DNA of 64,000 nt from Balanoglossus misakiensis (GCA_040954595.2 CM082577.2:13020001-13084000); one strand, 5' to 3'; shown: positions 50,601 through 63,945, numbered from the stretch's first letter. Program-made: numbers and translations. Notes: generated by a model not told the origin, from the letters alone.

Positions 50601-53600
50601 TTATGATCAGTGACAGTGTTGAAGTTACATCAATCAGACAAAGAACTGAGATACTCTTCCCACTGACCCAATTCATTACAGGTTCTTTCTCGAATGCTAG
50701 TACATTGAAGATAATTAATTTATCTTGGACACATTTATCACCCTGCCTTGCATCAATGATACTCTTCAATTCCCCCATCTCGATGTTTCCTACAATCAAT
50801 GACTTTAAGTTGTAGGTTTTGATTAATTCTACAATATTTAGTGGTGTAGAGCCAATAATCATTGCAGACACTTCACTATTTTTACATGATAGTGTAATAC
50901 CATGCTTAGCTTTAGGGTTGGATGCTTCAATCACTTTAGTACCATTTTCTGCATCGATGAAGATATATCCGATGTGAGCAAGATCCCCCAGACTCTCCTG
51001 CAGACAGGAAAGGAAAAAATATGTTTAGTTTACAATGGAAAATAAATATTAGTAAGGCTGTATGTTTGCTTTTGTTTGGAATACTGCCAAGTTCTTACAG
51101 AGAAAAAATATGAAAGTAATGATGCTGTTTCTGTATCTTTGGAATCAGTTTCCTAAAAAGAAACATAGAACTTAATTTGCTGGGACATATTTTTTATGTT
51201 CCTACTTCTGGCTTAATATATTCACATAAGAAGTGAAGAAAATATCAACCATCTACTTGGTGGCTGTATAACTACATTTCAAAGTTCTCCACAATATGTT
51301 TGTTACTGAGAAGACTTAAAGGGAAGCAATCGTCGCGCCGCATGGGTGTCCCCCCTGATGAGAATATGTCCTCCAATTCCAGCGCAAACCCCACTGCAGT
51401 CGCTAGGACCTACTAGGATCTTCAGTTGCTGTCATGCCCAGGCCATGCTATAGCTGGCTGCTTCATTCATTCTAAGAATGATCTAATTTCAGGGATTCGT
51501 TGATGAGTTGTGATGTTTATGAACAAACGAACGCAGCGCGACGACCGCTTCACTGTAAAGAACAATATGCCAGTTTCTGACGAAAATATATGTGAACGTC
51601 ACCAACCAAATAAGAACTGAATTTGCTTGCCTGGTTTGATGTTAAAGACCGAAAATATGCAAATATGCAATGACTTATCATTAAAATTGCCCCTGTATTA
51701 CATTACAACTAGTATCTTTCATACTGTTCTCGCTATATGAATAATTGCCAATGATCTAGTACCCACTGACCAACAGACCAGTAGAACAATTAAATCCTTG
51801 ATGAATTTAAGTCACAGCATGTTTGTGTCGAGGACAGTGTGGTCCCATTTAGGGATTACACAGGAAAAAGTTGATACTGATATACACTGGTACACACACA
51901 TACAGGCAGGCAGATAGACATACATAGAGCCAGATCAACAGGCAAACACTGACTGACCCATAGGCTGCCAATGGTCTGTGTACTGTACATATACACCAAA
52001 TAAAACAGCTGGTCTTTCGACATTTGGACTAAGTTATATTTCCAGCTCAATTGCATATTTTGGGCAAAATGACTTAATTAAAACTTAATTTGAACAAAAC
52101 TCAATCTACAGCCCGGCTTGCATCTACACACCAAAGTGGAAGCCATGTAGCATATTAATGTGCATATGTTCATCTAAGTACTGTATACTGTCAACTAAGT
52201 AAGCTGAAATTAGTTATGCATGTTCAAATAATGGCTATGGACATGCGAAAATCAATATAATCAGTGGCCATAATTTTATCAGAAAATTACCTTATACTTT
52301 GCTGTTAAATATCCACCTGCTTCTAGTAATAGTCTTAAACAGAGAACACTCTCAATTCGACGACTTTTATAACTATCCTTCCACTTGTCAATAAGCAGAT
52401 CCAGAGGAGAACGGTCTTCCTAGAAATGCAAAATACACACTGAAATTGTTAGAATTGTGTAATGCAAGTCCTTAAAATAGGAATAATGTCAATATAAATT
52501 CTTTTAAGGGGTATTGCATGAAACCATCAAGACTTTTTCAGAGGCCTATTTCTCATCAAAGACAACGTAAAACGTTAAAACCCTGATAAACTATCATATT
52601 CCGGAAGCTGAGTTTTTGAACTTTGTTTTAGTTACATATTTTATTGACCCCCGGAAATGGAGGCATTTTGGTGTTACAAAAACCCATTTTTTGATATTAT
52701 GTCATTCAATTGGAATTAGGTAAAACAAGTTGACCATGCATCCTGCATCTTAATATGTCATTTGAAACTACAGTACATGTGCAAAATTTTGTTTTGCGTT
52801 ATCTGCTTCCATTGAGGAGTAACAGCGTTTGCAAGTTAGATTTTTAGAAAATTTAATGAAATTCACGATGAGTTGTATTGAATCAAAGTTTATTCCCACC
52901 ACACTTTTATCAACTACAATTTTTGTCGAATTGTTGGATTGGTCGTACATAATCACGTGTTTAAAATTTGAGCCCATTCGGCCAACACAGAGCGAAGCTA
53001 ATTAGGTCTAAAGTTGTCAAAAGTGGCGGAAATGCAAACTGAGAAAAACTGCAATTTGCATTGTTGACACCTATTTCTTCAGCTGTGGACTCATTCAGAA
53101 AAGTGCTATTTTGGGGTGATTATGCACCATTTCCGCCAAGATGCATTTGTCAGAATGTGGGTCAGTATTAAACCTACGATTTATGTAAAAAAGGAAACAG
53201 TGAAGGTAAAAATCACAACTTTACACACAATACCACCTTAAATCCCGCTATGGAACTTTTTGCATTTATTCATGAAGCGGCTATTGTCCGAAGTAAAATA
53301 ATACAAATTTCACAGGTTTAAAAAATGAAGGTATTTTCTACTATCCTTCACACAAAATAGTAACAATTTGCTTTCTCCAACAAAAACTGTGCACAATTTT
53401 ACAACAACTTTAAGAATCTGACTAAGGTCATCCATAGGAATCCCACTACCAAAGTTAGAAGTTATCACACCAATAGTTTCAGAGAAAAAGAAAATTGTTG
53501 ATATATTCATGATAGACAATGTTCACATACATACATACATACATACAGACATACATACATGCATACATACATACATACATACATACATACATACATACAT

Positions 53601-56600
53601 ACATACATACATACATACATACATACCGATACAACCAACCAAACAACTTACCGAATCCTTTACTGTAAGGCTTGCCTGATTTTCAATAAGAAACTTGACA
53701 AGTTTACTGAAAGGATATTCATTACTCCCACAGATGCCACCCAGTGTGGTGTGAAGTGCAGTTTTATTTTCCTGTAATGACAATATAATGTTACACAGGA
53801 TCCAAACAGGGACACACTTCATCATAGTTGTGACAGAATGTTTTTGTGCCAATTTGAGTCTACAAAACTTTGAATATAAGACAATCACTAAAAAAGATTA
53901 CAAACTACAATGCATGACATTTTGATTAAAAGCAGGCTAAATTGCCCTTAGCTTGTAGACTCTAGTGTGCAATAAATCTGATTTGTCATATGCTCATGGC
54001 CATTTAACACTGCAACTGATATTTCACATTAAATATTGTGATATTCACTTGAACAATCATTGGTTGTTGAGCTTATTTATGGAAGCATATTTATAAAAAC
54101 GGCTGAGATAAAAAGGCAAACTTGTGCTAAATCATCGTAGTTCACCATTTGCCACATATTCAACATATTCAACAATTTTAACATAGAACACACCAGGTGG
54201 GACAGGAATTTGGAGTAGAAATTGTTTTAAACAGACTGAAGGACAGACTGTGGATGGGTGGACAGATTGGTCTGTGTACATGGCGACTTCATATATAGTT
54301 ACCTTGTCAAATGCATTCACATCTATCCCTTTCTCAACTAGATGCCTCATAATACACAAATTTACATCTATCTCTATGTCTGATGAACAGCAAGTATGCA
54401 GTGCCGTCTCCTTGACCTTTGAAATGAAAAGAAAAAATAGAATTATTATTTTAAGCATTACTGAAACTGTTGCCTCTATCAGATTTGCATTTTTATGCAA
54501 AATGAAATATTACATTTAACAAGAGCTAAACATTTTCAAGATCACCTTACCTTATTTTTTGCATTTACTTTCGCTCCAGCATCAATCAAAGTCTTTACTG
54601 CACCTAAGTCTCCTTCCTTACAAGCAAGTTGCAATGGTGTAAGCCCATTCTTCAATGTAAAAAAACAACCATATACAACAAAAGGTTAGTGCATTATTAA
54701 CAGTATGTATTGCTGAAAAACTACATTATCACAGACTTTAAATTTTGATCAAATTGTTACAAATAGTTGGTGGAAGAATTATATCTATGTTACAGTTAAC
54801 CTATGGAAATGTATTACTGATTATTTATAGTGGAAATGTCTTAATAAATATTTTGACCAAAATATTGACCTTGATTTAATTTTAGTGTCCCTAAAGTTGA
54901 CTGTTGCATAAAACCAGATAATCTAGGAAAACTATATAAAGGGAAAAGGCATTCTTTTTACCCATTTTACTGTACGTAAAAGAGATAAGTTTATTTGTGA
55001 CCTTTAGACAAAATGCCTATTGCACTTTGCAACCAGCAAAACGATACTTGTGCCTATCTTAAAAACAATTTTTGAAAATTAAAATAGGAATAAATACTTG
55101 TTATATAAATGAGTTCCTGTTGTTTATGATTAAAGATCCCACATGGAACTTTTAATTGATATTAAATGAAAAAAAAACCAACAACAATAATTACAAACTT
55201 ACAATCTGAGAATCTTCTGATGTCAGGGTTCCATTAATATCAACACCAGCCTTTTGTAACACCTTTATTATTGCAATTGCATTGTTTTTCATTTTTGCTG
55301 CAAGGTACACAGGCGGTCTACTTTGTGTCAAATCCTGTAAGATATATCACATGGATAGATTACCACACATACATAATTTAATTAAAGGTATATGACCACC
55401 TATGCAGATTTTTCCATAGTTACCTTAACTAATTGATATCTAGTTACTCACAGGTTTTCATTGGGTGGAATACGCGAAAAAGAGTGCCACAATGTGTTCT
55501 TTAGGACACTGAAATAAGCAATGTCAGCCATATAGGGGCATATGTAAATTTGAGATAACCATATACACATTTAACATTTAACCAGCATTGGTATCATTAT
55601 GACATCTGGTCATGTGTGTACATCAGTCTGATATGTATTTAACAAGTTGTCACAAGAAATGATGCAAAAACACCTTGTTTATAGCCCGAACACAACTCCC
55701 CAACAATGAGGGCATTTACTGGAATGTTAGTCTCATGATTATTTTCAAAATAGAAGCTCGTTTATGTTGTTATGCAAACCTGTGGGAAACACATGTGATT
55801 TTGTCTGATTGGAGCATCTTTAATTTGAAATGACAACACTCTGACAGAACTTCATGACCTCTGCGCGCGATCTGTGCAATATGGATGTTATTTTCATGAG
55901 TGAGAAGGTGTATTCTTACGAGTATTTTTACGAGCGATAGCGAGTAAAAATACGGAAGAATACACCTTCTCACGAGTGAAAATAACATCCATATTGCACA
56001 GATCGCGCGCAGAGGTCATGAAGTTCTGTTATTATTGCATTATGTTTCCCCAGATTTGACGAAAATCAAAGTTTCGATCCTGGCGTATTGATTTTCATTA
56101 CAGTGATGCGCCAAAGGCTATGCAACCCAGAGAAGGCCGCTCATTGGCCAAAATGACGCAACCTTTGTTATGCAAAGAAGGGTCATGTGGGGTCATTCCA
56201 TCAGTGGGTTACCTGAGGCAGCGATAAATTTTGAAACACTGGCGATAGCGAGAGATTATCGTAATTTTCGAGGCTCCAAAACACACTGACAACTAAATGT
56301 TCTGTTATTCTGACGATAGTTGGGAAGGATAATAAAACAACATGCCAGTATGTTGAAAAATCCGCATGTTTCGACGATCATGTTGGCTCATTTCATCGGT
56401 GGTTTAGCTCAGGTCGCAATATAACATCGGCAATATTTGAGAAACTGGCGATAGCGAGGGATATTCCGAGGTTCCCAAACATACTGCTAATTAATGTTTT
56501 GTTATTCTGACAAAATTTGGGAAGGATAAGACAATGACGTCTCCGAATTTTGAAAATTCCCCACGTTTCGGCGATCATACTCCAGCTCTGCCGACCGCGT

Positions 56601-59600
56601 TCAATGTTTACAAACAAAACGTAGTCCGGCTTGTTTTTACTCATTTGCATATGGGTTGTGAAAAATACCACTTTGTCACGCGCACAACTAAAACAACAAT
56701 CGGCTTTTTTTGCGACTGAAATAAAACTTTTGTTATATCCTCCGGAGGTTTATATGAACTTCAAGTGATTGTCTAACAGAACGAGGGTTAAACTTTGAAA
56801 GATACGATCGATTGAAGGGGAAATGGGGGATCTTATTCTTCTGGATGCTCATTTGCATATGAGCTTGCAAAAATACCAGAATTATTATTGCACAGCCCGC
56901 TTAGAATACTGTAGTACATATGCAATAATATTGATAAAACTATATAGAACCGTACGGACATGTCATGTTGGCAGATTATCGCATCTTAAGCATGATGTTA
57001 TTGGGCTGTGGATGTTTTTTCCCCAGGATCAACCTTGAATGAAAAACGGAGGTATTGTGATGTTTTTCAAGTTTACCAACCCGTATCTCAAGAAATATTG
57101 GAGTTTGCACAATAATGTTCACAGTGCAGGGTTAGGTAATTTATCAATCTAAAGCTGTGTTAAATTTGAATTGTTTCGGACATTTTATATAAAAGTGCTG
57201 ATCTTTCTCATGAACCCTTCATTTTCCGGTGAACACGGGTTGTTGTGACAAGTTCAAGTTTGCTTATGTGTATCTCAAGAAATATTGAAGGTAAAAATGT
57301 GCAAGAATTTTTACAATGTGAGTTAGGTTATTTATCAGTTTAATGTTGGGCAAAATTTGAAGTGTTTCTGATGTTTTATAAAAAAGTATGGTGCTTTCTT
57401 GTGAACCTTGCCCTTTGCCTTGACGTGGCTTGACTGCCGCGAATATTGCAGGCACTGCCAGTGTACACACTGTGCGGACTAGACCATGTGACTTGTTTTG
57501 TCCAGTGATCATGGAACTTACATGTAGTTATACTTTCTGGGATATCTAAGAAGTCTGTTTTATATAATAATTAAACTACTCTCCACAAAAACTGTTCAAC
57601 ACTGGGAAAGAGAGGGAAAGGCAATACAAGACTCATATACAGCGAAAATGCCAGCCAATTTTAAGACAATGCCAATTTGATGATTGCAGACTGTGCAGAG
57701 CAACAGTTTGAATATTATATACGAGGGAGTATGATAAGCCGTTGAACATTTATTTGGTGGCCATATTGGATTTATGCAAATTTTAAAGTGCAAATAAACA
57801 AAATATTTTGAAAATTGTTCCAAATTTCATAGATGTAATTGTGAATTAAAAACACTAAAAAAGCTTCCTTAGTAACCAATATATTGCCCAAATATGTTTT
57901 TCTAGGAAAGCTGTCTGCCATATTGAAATTATGCAAATTATGGAAATTGCCCATGTCAAATATCATTCCAAAATGGTTCTTCGTGCACATGAGATAGTTT
58001 TAAAATTATAAAGCATGTTTATTTCTTAATATATGGCCAAAAAATCTCCAATATTGCTTTTATGCAAATTAGACATATTTCCACAAGGTGGATTCAGGTG
58101 CTTTTTAATATGTTGTTCTTGACACCTCTCCAAAATGCATTGTGAAGAAAAAAATTCTGTTGCAATTTTTGGTAGGTTAGGTGCCCAAATCTCGTAGATT
58201 GACTAGACTATTAAAGCTATACGGTCACCTATGGAAAATTAGCCATAGTTACCATGGCAAAATGAGATTTAGCCAATCAAAGATTTTCATAGGGTGGCAC
58301 ACGCGAAAAGAAGAGCGCCATCATATGTTCTTTAGAACGCTCTAATACGCTATTTCAGCCATATTTGGGCGTATGTAAATCGGAGGTGACTGTATATCTT
58401 TAAGGAGCACTTGAGTGAAGACCTCTAGAGGTTGTATCATGATTTCTGTTTATTATATTACAAAATATGTTGAATTCACTGAAAATTATGTTTAAATTTC
58501 AAAATTCCTTTTTTGTATAAAAGTGCAGCAGTTCATAAAGTGGAAGTGCGGCATGTTTTGATTTTACTTGTTCTGATGTCACTCTGTAATTTGCTCATTT
58601 TTGCAAAGACAACATGTTTTTCGAAAAAAAAACACACAGATATGTAGTTTAGATATAATTTTAGCCATTTTATCAATTTGAGACATTCAACTCTGTCCAT
58701 GCTTGTTAACTTGACATTAAAAAAGTGCAGGACTTTCTCATGCCACTACTGGCAGCGTGTATGACATAACGTTGAGGGCATCACCAGAACAAGAAAACTT
58801 GGCAATTAACGGATGTGCGTTCGGGCTGTTTAAGCTGTAACATATTCAACATTTGTTCGCAGTTTAAATTCATTACACTCAGTGGATGTCATAATTACAA
58901 AACTTTGAAAACACTTCTGGCTTTCTTGTAGGTTTCACTTACTGTGTATTCCACAAAGTTAGCCTTTTCGTTTTTGAGTAAATACTGCACCACTTTCACA
59001 TTTTTATTGATCGCAGCAATATACAACGGTGTTTTCTCATTCTGTAATTGAAAAAACATTATTCAAAATTGGTATAGTGCATTGCACATGCATTATTACT
59101 ATACAACAAATAAAATACCATGCACAGTATAATTTCTGCATAAATTTTATAATATCGACAGTTTATACCTGCTTTCATGGAACAAATAAAATTGAAGGTT
59201 ACTTTAAAGTATTTTTTCTCATATATAAAACCTCATTCTGTAAGAATACAAGTAATTAAAACAGAACTTACCTCATTGTAGGCATTTACTTTAACCTCTT
59301 TGTTGTAAATCAAATCCACGTTGTCTTGTCTGCTTTCACTGTATTTCGCAGCCCAATGTAAAGCGTTGCTTTTTGTCTGTAACAATTAACATAGGCATAT
59401 AGTGATCAATAGTTGGGTCTGAACAATAATTAACAGCTGTTGTACAAAAACTTTTGGTATGTATGTATGTATGTATGTATGTATGTATGTATGTATGTAT
59501 GTATGTATGTATGTATGTATGTATGTATGTATGTATGTATGTATGTATGTATGTATGTATGTATGTATGTATGTATGTATGTATGTATGTATGTATGTAT

Positions 59601-62600
59601 GTGTGTGTGTGTGTGTATATGTATGTATGGATGTATGGATGGATGGATGGTGTATGTATGTATGACTGGATAGTAAATCACGGAACATGCAAAGTTTGCC
59701 TTGAATGGAAAGAATGACAAACATACTCAACTTAATAGTACGAAAACATATATCAACAGTGCAATATGCAGTCAGCTCAACTTACATCATCAAGTCTATT
59801 GACATCAGCTCCTCTGGATATCAAACATTCCAGGACTTTCAATGGTGCATTTTCCTTTATTGCATATTGCAACGTTGTACACTTCATGCCGTCAACCTGA
59901 AAAGAACAATAGTTTTCTAGCCTATATTTCTCACACTTTCAACAATATGTTCATATGATATCGATCTTAATATTCTTAGAAAAATGCATCAATTTTTGTT
60001 AATATATCAGTAATGAATGCAGAAATCATTATGTTGTGATCTTTGTTTTTCTTACTATGAATTGTAAATCATTAGGGTGTGACATCCATGCCATCGACAA
60101 GTTATCTCTGAAAGTGTAACAACGTCACAATTTAGTAGCCAAAGAGGCACCCCCATCCCAATTGCGCAGTTGAAGTTAGGATTATTCACAACAAGTTTTA
60201 CTAGTAACCTCGAAGTAATAAACAAGTCAAAGTGTACATCACGTTTGAAAGTTTGGGCTTTTAGGAATGGGAAATAGCAGAACAAGAATACAGACATATA
60301 CCATAATCATGAACACCAAAAACACGTTGAAAAAGCCAGATCGTAAAAATTTCACGAAGTCCGTTTAAAAAAACAGAAAAAAAGTTCACAAAGTCCGTTT
60401 CAATAATCCAGACCTGAAAACTGCCACAAAGTCCATTTGAAAAAAAAAAACATCTGAAAATTTCACAAAGTACACTGTCTGTAAAAATCCACACTGAGTC
60501 AACACATTCATTATACAAATACTTCTATCAGACACCTTGATATGCTGTCTGGCAGCCAACAAAGCTCCAATGCCACTTTGAGCTGCACCACAGTCGGATA
60601 TCCCACCCCGGCTGCCGGACAGCATATGAAGGTGTCTGAGGTCTTTTCTAGTCAAAGTGTACACGTTTAAAACTTTGGGGTTTCGGAATGGAAAATAGCG
60701 GAACAAGAACATGGACATATACTAATGATGAACGTCAAACAAACACGTTAAAAAAAGCCAGATCTGAAATAAAAACTCATGTGGCGTCCGCCGCTGGGCG
60801 CGATGACACATCAACTTTATTTTTTAAACAATGTAAGCCTAACGTGTCAAGCTGAGTTCATAGTCGCAAATAATAAGTTCATGCATAGGTCGAGAAATTC
60901 TCAAACGGTCAGGGTATCGCTGCAATTTGCCACAAATCTCTCTCAGCACAGCAATGCGGTTCAAACTCTTGCATTAATTGTTACTTGTATTTGTTTCACC
61001 AACACAAATTCAGAATAAAACACAGCAGTTTGGTAACTTAATGTTTATCCTACACTGCTAATTCTCATCTCAACCGTCTCTCTTTGCAATATGCCGATTC
61101 TCTAAAATAAAGTTCATCACACGGTATACACTGCAACCCATGGAACTACGAATGGCAAAATTCACATCTCTGCTTCACGGGAATCTACCGACATATGGGA
61201 GGAACCCAGTCCATTCAAGCGTAAATATCCCGCTCAGATACGAGCTTCGTAGAGCAGCGTTTGACAAACAACTCACTCTCTCAACACCAACTACTTCAAT
61301 AGTGCAATTTGGATGGGACAGCTCTATGTGTACTAAATTGTTACGTTGTTACATTTCCAAAGATAACGTGTTGCTGGCATAAAAGAAATGCCTTGTTGCT
61401 GGTTTGGTGGCTGCAGCTAATTGAAAGTTGTAGTAAATATCTTTTTGATCGTCATAGTATATTTTAGTCTTCACGGTTTGTATGATGACAGTTTTTATAA
61501 ACTCAGACAGGTGATTACCATGTTCATTTTATTATGTGCTACATGAGGAATTCATTGGCAATTAAAACTACTTCTGTATAAACTTGAGAATATACCTCAT
61601 GCAGTCCGTTGATGTCTTCTTCAGCTGTTTGAAGGCTCTCCAAAATTTTCTCTGACTCTTGAGCTGCCCAATAGAAGTGGAGTAAATTCTCCTGAAATAT
61701 AATATCATTGGCCATTATCAATAGGGTTGGATTCAAAGTTTGTTTATTTAATACTCCTATTGTTTTGCAAATTGTTTCATACATTGATGAGAGCAGTCGT
61801 CTTCATTCTTTGAAATATTATAACATGAAATAGGTGTGTAATGAAGGAGAATAATAATACTAATAATATTTAGGTTCTTCCATCTTGACAGTTGCTGGGC
61901 ATAACTCTCAAAAGCAATACTGCACATTGTGAAATTTATCATAATTGCTTTACATTATACCGGGTACTTTCAAATTAATATTACCTGGGACTACCGAGAA
62001 GTTGACATTTCTCAGGGTCAACAGAGTGAATGCAATAATTTCTAGGTCACCTTAAGAATGCCCAGTCATATTTTTGAATGTATAATTTGTGATTAACGTT
62101 AATTATCAATTGTGATATTTGGTGAGACTGGTCAGTGAACTTGTGACAAGCAATTATAAAATTATTTGTGAACTTACCTCTTCAGTCTTGTGTATTTTGG
62201 CTTTCTCGTGTAAAAGAAACTTGGCCATCATAATTTTCTTCCCTTTGTTGTCTTCAATACTATCAAGTACATCGTACAATGCAGTTTTGCCGTCCTGAAA
62301 AGGTAATGGTCATTCGTCATATTTTCTATCATATCATAACATGCTTTTGACTATTGAGTTACAGTTGACCCGAATACAGTTGACATACTTTATGAAACGT
62401 AATACACTAGGTTCCAGAAGTATGTTGCTGAAAATGTGCATATCCTTAGTTTTGATCACATCATGTTTTGTCTTCAATAAAAGAGCTCACACAATTATCT
62501 GATTTAATACGTACATTAATAATTTATCTAAAATAATGTAACACATTATGTTAAATGATACTGTAGAGTGTAACTGCGGATAAATACTGTAAAAAGTGAT

Positions 62601-63789
62601 ACAAAAATATTTTTAAGATGTTTTGATCATACCTTATCTGCTGAATTTATGTTTGCATTAAATTTAAGTAAAGTTTGCACCATTTCCATTTCACAGTGTA
62701 CAGCAGCATAGTGAAGGGCAGTTTTTCCCTCCTATACAATAAAACAGACCGACATAAAAGATAAATAATAGCATTACACTACACACTTGACTTTATCCTG
62801 TCAACATGAATGCAATATTCAGTCACTAAGTTGATCACTGTATTTGGTAGGAAAATATTAATAATTGATAAATCTTATTTGATTTTATGTTTTATACACT
62901 TACTTTCCCTGAGGTCATATACCAGTACAGTAAGGGTGCATTGCACAATCACTAATGATTGGAATGAAATTATACCAGGAAGACGCAAGCTTTATTTTAC
63001 AATATTTGAAAGTACAAATACTTGTGACATACTGCCTGGCGTCAATATTAGAGGTAATTTACCTTGGTACTTGGCAATTTTATCTGGAACTTACAACAAC
63101 CAGAAAATTTCCACGCACAAAGTATCATGAACTAATTTAAGTATGTGCTGACAATTTTAAACAACACTGATATTGATATAACATGTTTGACATGATGACT
63201 GTATACCCACGTACACTCCCAGAGTAAGGGATTTTAGTAGACTATTTCAAATGTGTGATGACTTCGATACAGAATATTTATATAATCAAATACCTCATCA
63301 CCAGCTTGCATATCTGCAGACCTTTCACAAATGAGGGTCACCAGTTGACTGTTACCACTTAGTACAGCATGATGCAGCGCCTGCCTTCCTTTCTGATGGT
63401 AATAAAGAATGTTTAGAAATTATAGTTCACTTTATTCTGTGAATGTTCATGGCATTGCCATTTAAGTAAAATCCTGCTTACAGAATGACACAATAATGTC
63501 AGTACATTGTATACAACACAACTGTGTAGTTGATATCACCCTGCATTTGTCAGATACGTTGGAAATCATCTAATTAAAACATGGTTTGCGACCATCCATA
63601 CGAATATAAGTTACCTGACTGTACTAAATTATTTATTTTATGGAAGTATAGCACAATGAATCAAAAGTGAAATGTCTACGTTTATATTACCTTGTCTTTC
63701 TCAAAATTATTGGCTCCACAATCCAACAATATCTCGGCAGCTTCAAGGTATCCCTTCCTACATGTGCGATGCAAGGCTGTTTGTCCATC
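47693..63789 (-). CDS. Ankyrin-LRR-Roc-COR (ROCO) protein, 5' partial, frameshifted
   Basis: Minus-strand exons in transcript order: 63691-63789, 63294-63392, 62633-62731, 62178-62294, 61596-61691, 59786-59896, 59272-59376, 58943-59041, 55203-55334, 54551-54649, 54303-54416, 53652-53771, 52291-52419, 47693-50997. The thirteen small exons are all phase 0, 32-44 codons each, most carrying one ankyrin repeat (GKTALHYAAVHCEMEMVQTL; GLTPLQLACKEGDLGAVKTL). The last exon (about 1101 residues) has short LRRs, a Roc GTPase domain (GHEEVGKTTL near its residue 276, DFAGDVDFLETH near 340, GTHADEV near 407), a COR domain, and an unrecognised C-terminus ending LWLCEKCAKQ. No kinase domain follows, unlike LRRK proteins. 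ROCO proteins act as GTP-dependent signalling scaffolds; the role here is unknown. One base appears missing in a G5 run at 49141-49145. The 5' end lies outside the window. Confidence 0.9.
49141..49145 (-). other. Frameshift point in the COR domain
   Basis: Upstream the frame reads LKAMVIQTP and then runs out; downstream the frame reads DPQWLAQMLRSVIS. The COR core needs these joined at PQWL. A run of five G (five C in the transcript) sits at the junction. Both sides are long open frames (607 and 496 residues). Confidence 0.85.
51316..51558. mobile_element. TTAA-flanked MITE, family A, copy 2
   Basis: In a ROCO intron. The left end TTAAAGGGAAGCAATCGTCG and right end CGACGACCGCTTCACTGTAA form inverted repeats; the right TTAA has become GTAA. 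The interior matches 2629-2833 (TGAGAATATGTCCTCC, CTTCAGTTGCTGTC) plus about 40 extra bp. Confidence 0.85.
51880..52140. repeat. Dispersed repeat shared with 42614-43000
   Basis: It holds the same ordered landmarks as the other copy (GGCAAACACTGACTGACCCA, GTACTGTACATA, AACAGCTGGTCTT) and ends near CTGCATCTACACACC-type sequence. It lies in a ROCO intron. Confidence 0.75.
53525..53627. repeat. (CATA)n microsatellite
   Basis: About 100 bp of CATA units with rare CAGA and CATG variants, in a ROCO intron 25 bp from the exon at 53652. Confidence 0.95.
55382..55574. mobile_element. TTAA-flanked MITE, family D
   Basis: TTAA at both ends (55382, 55571). The left end AGGTATATGACCACCTATG is inverted at the right as GATAACCATATACACAT, imperfectly. 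It shares TACGCGAAAAAGAG and TGTTCTTTAGGACACT with the other family D copies. Confidence 0.75.
55844..56029. repeat. GC-core hairpin 5
   Basis: Arms of about 85 bp (ACAGAACTTCATGACCTCTG and its complement) around CGAGCGATAGCGAG near 55931-55944. It is the longest of this hairpin class in the window. Confidence 0.9.
56030..58210. other. ROCO intron sequence without an exon
   Basis: Between the exons at 55203 and 58943. It holds diverged internal repeats (GGCGATAGCGAG near 56242 and 56449; CTCAAGAAATATTG near 57091 and 57273). No ankyrin-like exon could be found. Confidence 0.5.
58211..58402. mobile_element. TTAA-flanked MITE, family D, best copy
   Basis: 192 bp, TTAA at both ends, with terminal inverted repeats AGCTATACGGTCACCT and AGGTGACTGTATATCT. 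The interior matches 17251-17436 and 55382-55574. Confidence 0.88.
59457..59664. repeat. (GTAT)n microsatellite
   Basis: About 140 bp of pure GTAT, then GTGT, GTAT and GGAT variants. It lies in a ROCO intron about 80 bp from the exon at 59272-59376. The YVCM/YIHT open frames here are artefacts. Confidence 0.95.
60226..60775. repeat. Direct repeats flanking a small inverted-repeat element
   Basis: 60226-60350 and 60652-60775 are direct copies (GTCAAAGTGTACA, then GGAAATAGCAGAACAAGAA or GAAAATAGCGGAACAAGAA, then AAAAGCCAGATC). Between them, CAGACACCTTGATATGCTGT at 60528 and its inverted form ACAGCATATGAAGGTGTCTG at 60619 bracket about 110 bp. Confidence 0.7.
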
Positions 63790-63849
63790 CTAAAGTAAAT
63801 GAATGGTTACTATTAGTGTAACAGATGGTGACTATGTCTGCTAACCTCG

Positions 63850-63945
63850 ATCAGTGGTTAATGATTTAGTTGAACATCTTCTCCCATACCATATCAGTCT
63901 GTTTTGCTCTTCTACACCAAGTGCATTTTGGCCATCCTACAAATA
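63850..63945 (-). pseudogene. Possible degenerate ankyrin exon
   Basis: On the minus strand, a plausible acceptor ATATTTGTAG is followed by codons for DGQNAL, the start of the ankyrin consensus seen in neighbouring exons (DGQTAL). The rest does not follow the repeat, and no phase-0 donor appears at the expected 33 codons. Confidence 0.35.

Noticed and set aside
60386-60718. Antisense frame with GIGALLAARQHIKVSD, ankyrin-like at first sight
   Set aside because: It lies in the inverted-repeat element, lacks the TALH-type start, and has no phase-0 splice sites like the true ankyrin exons.
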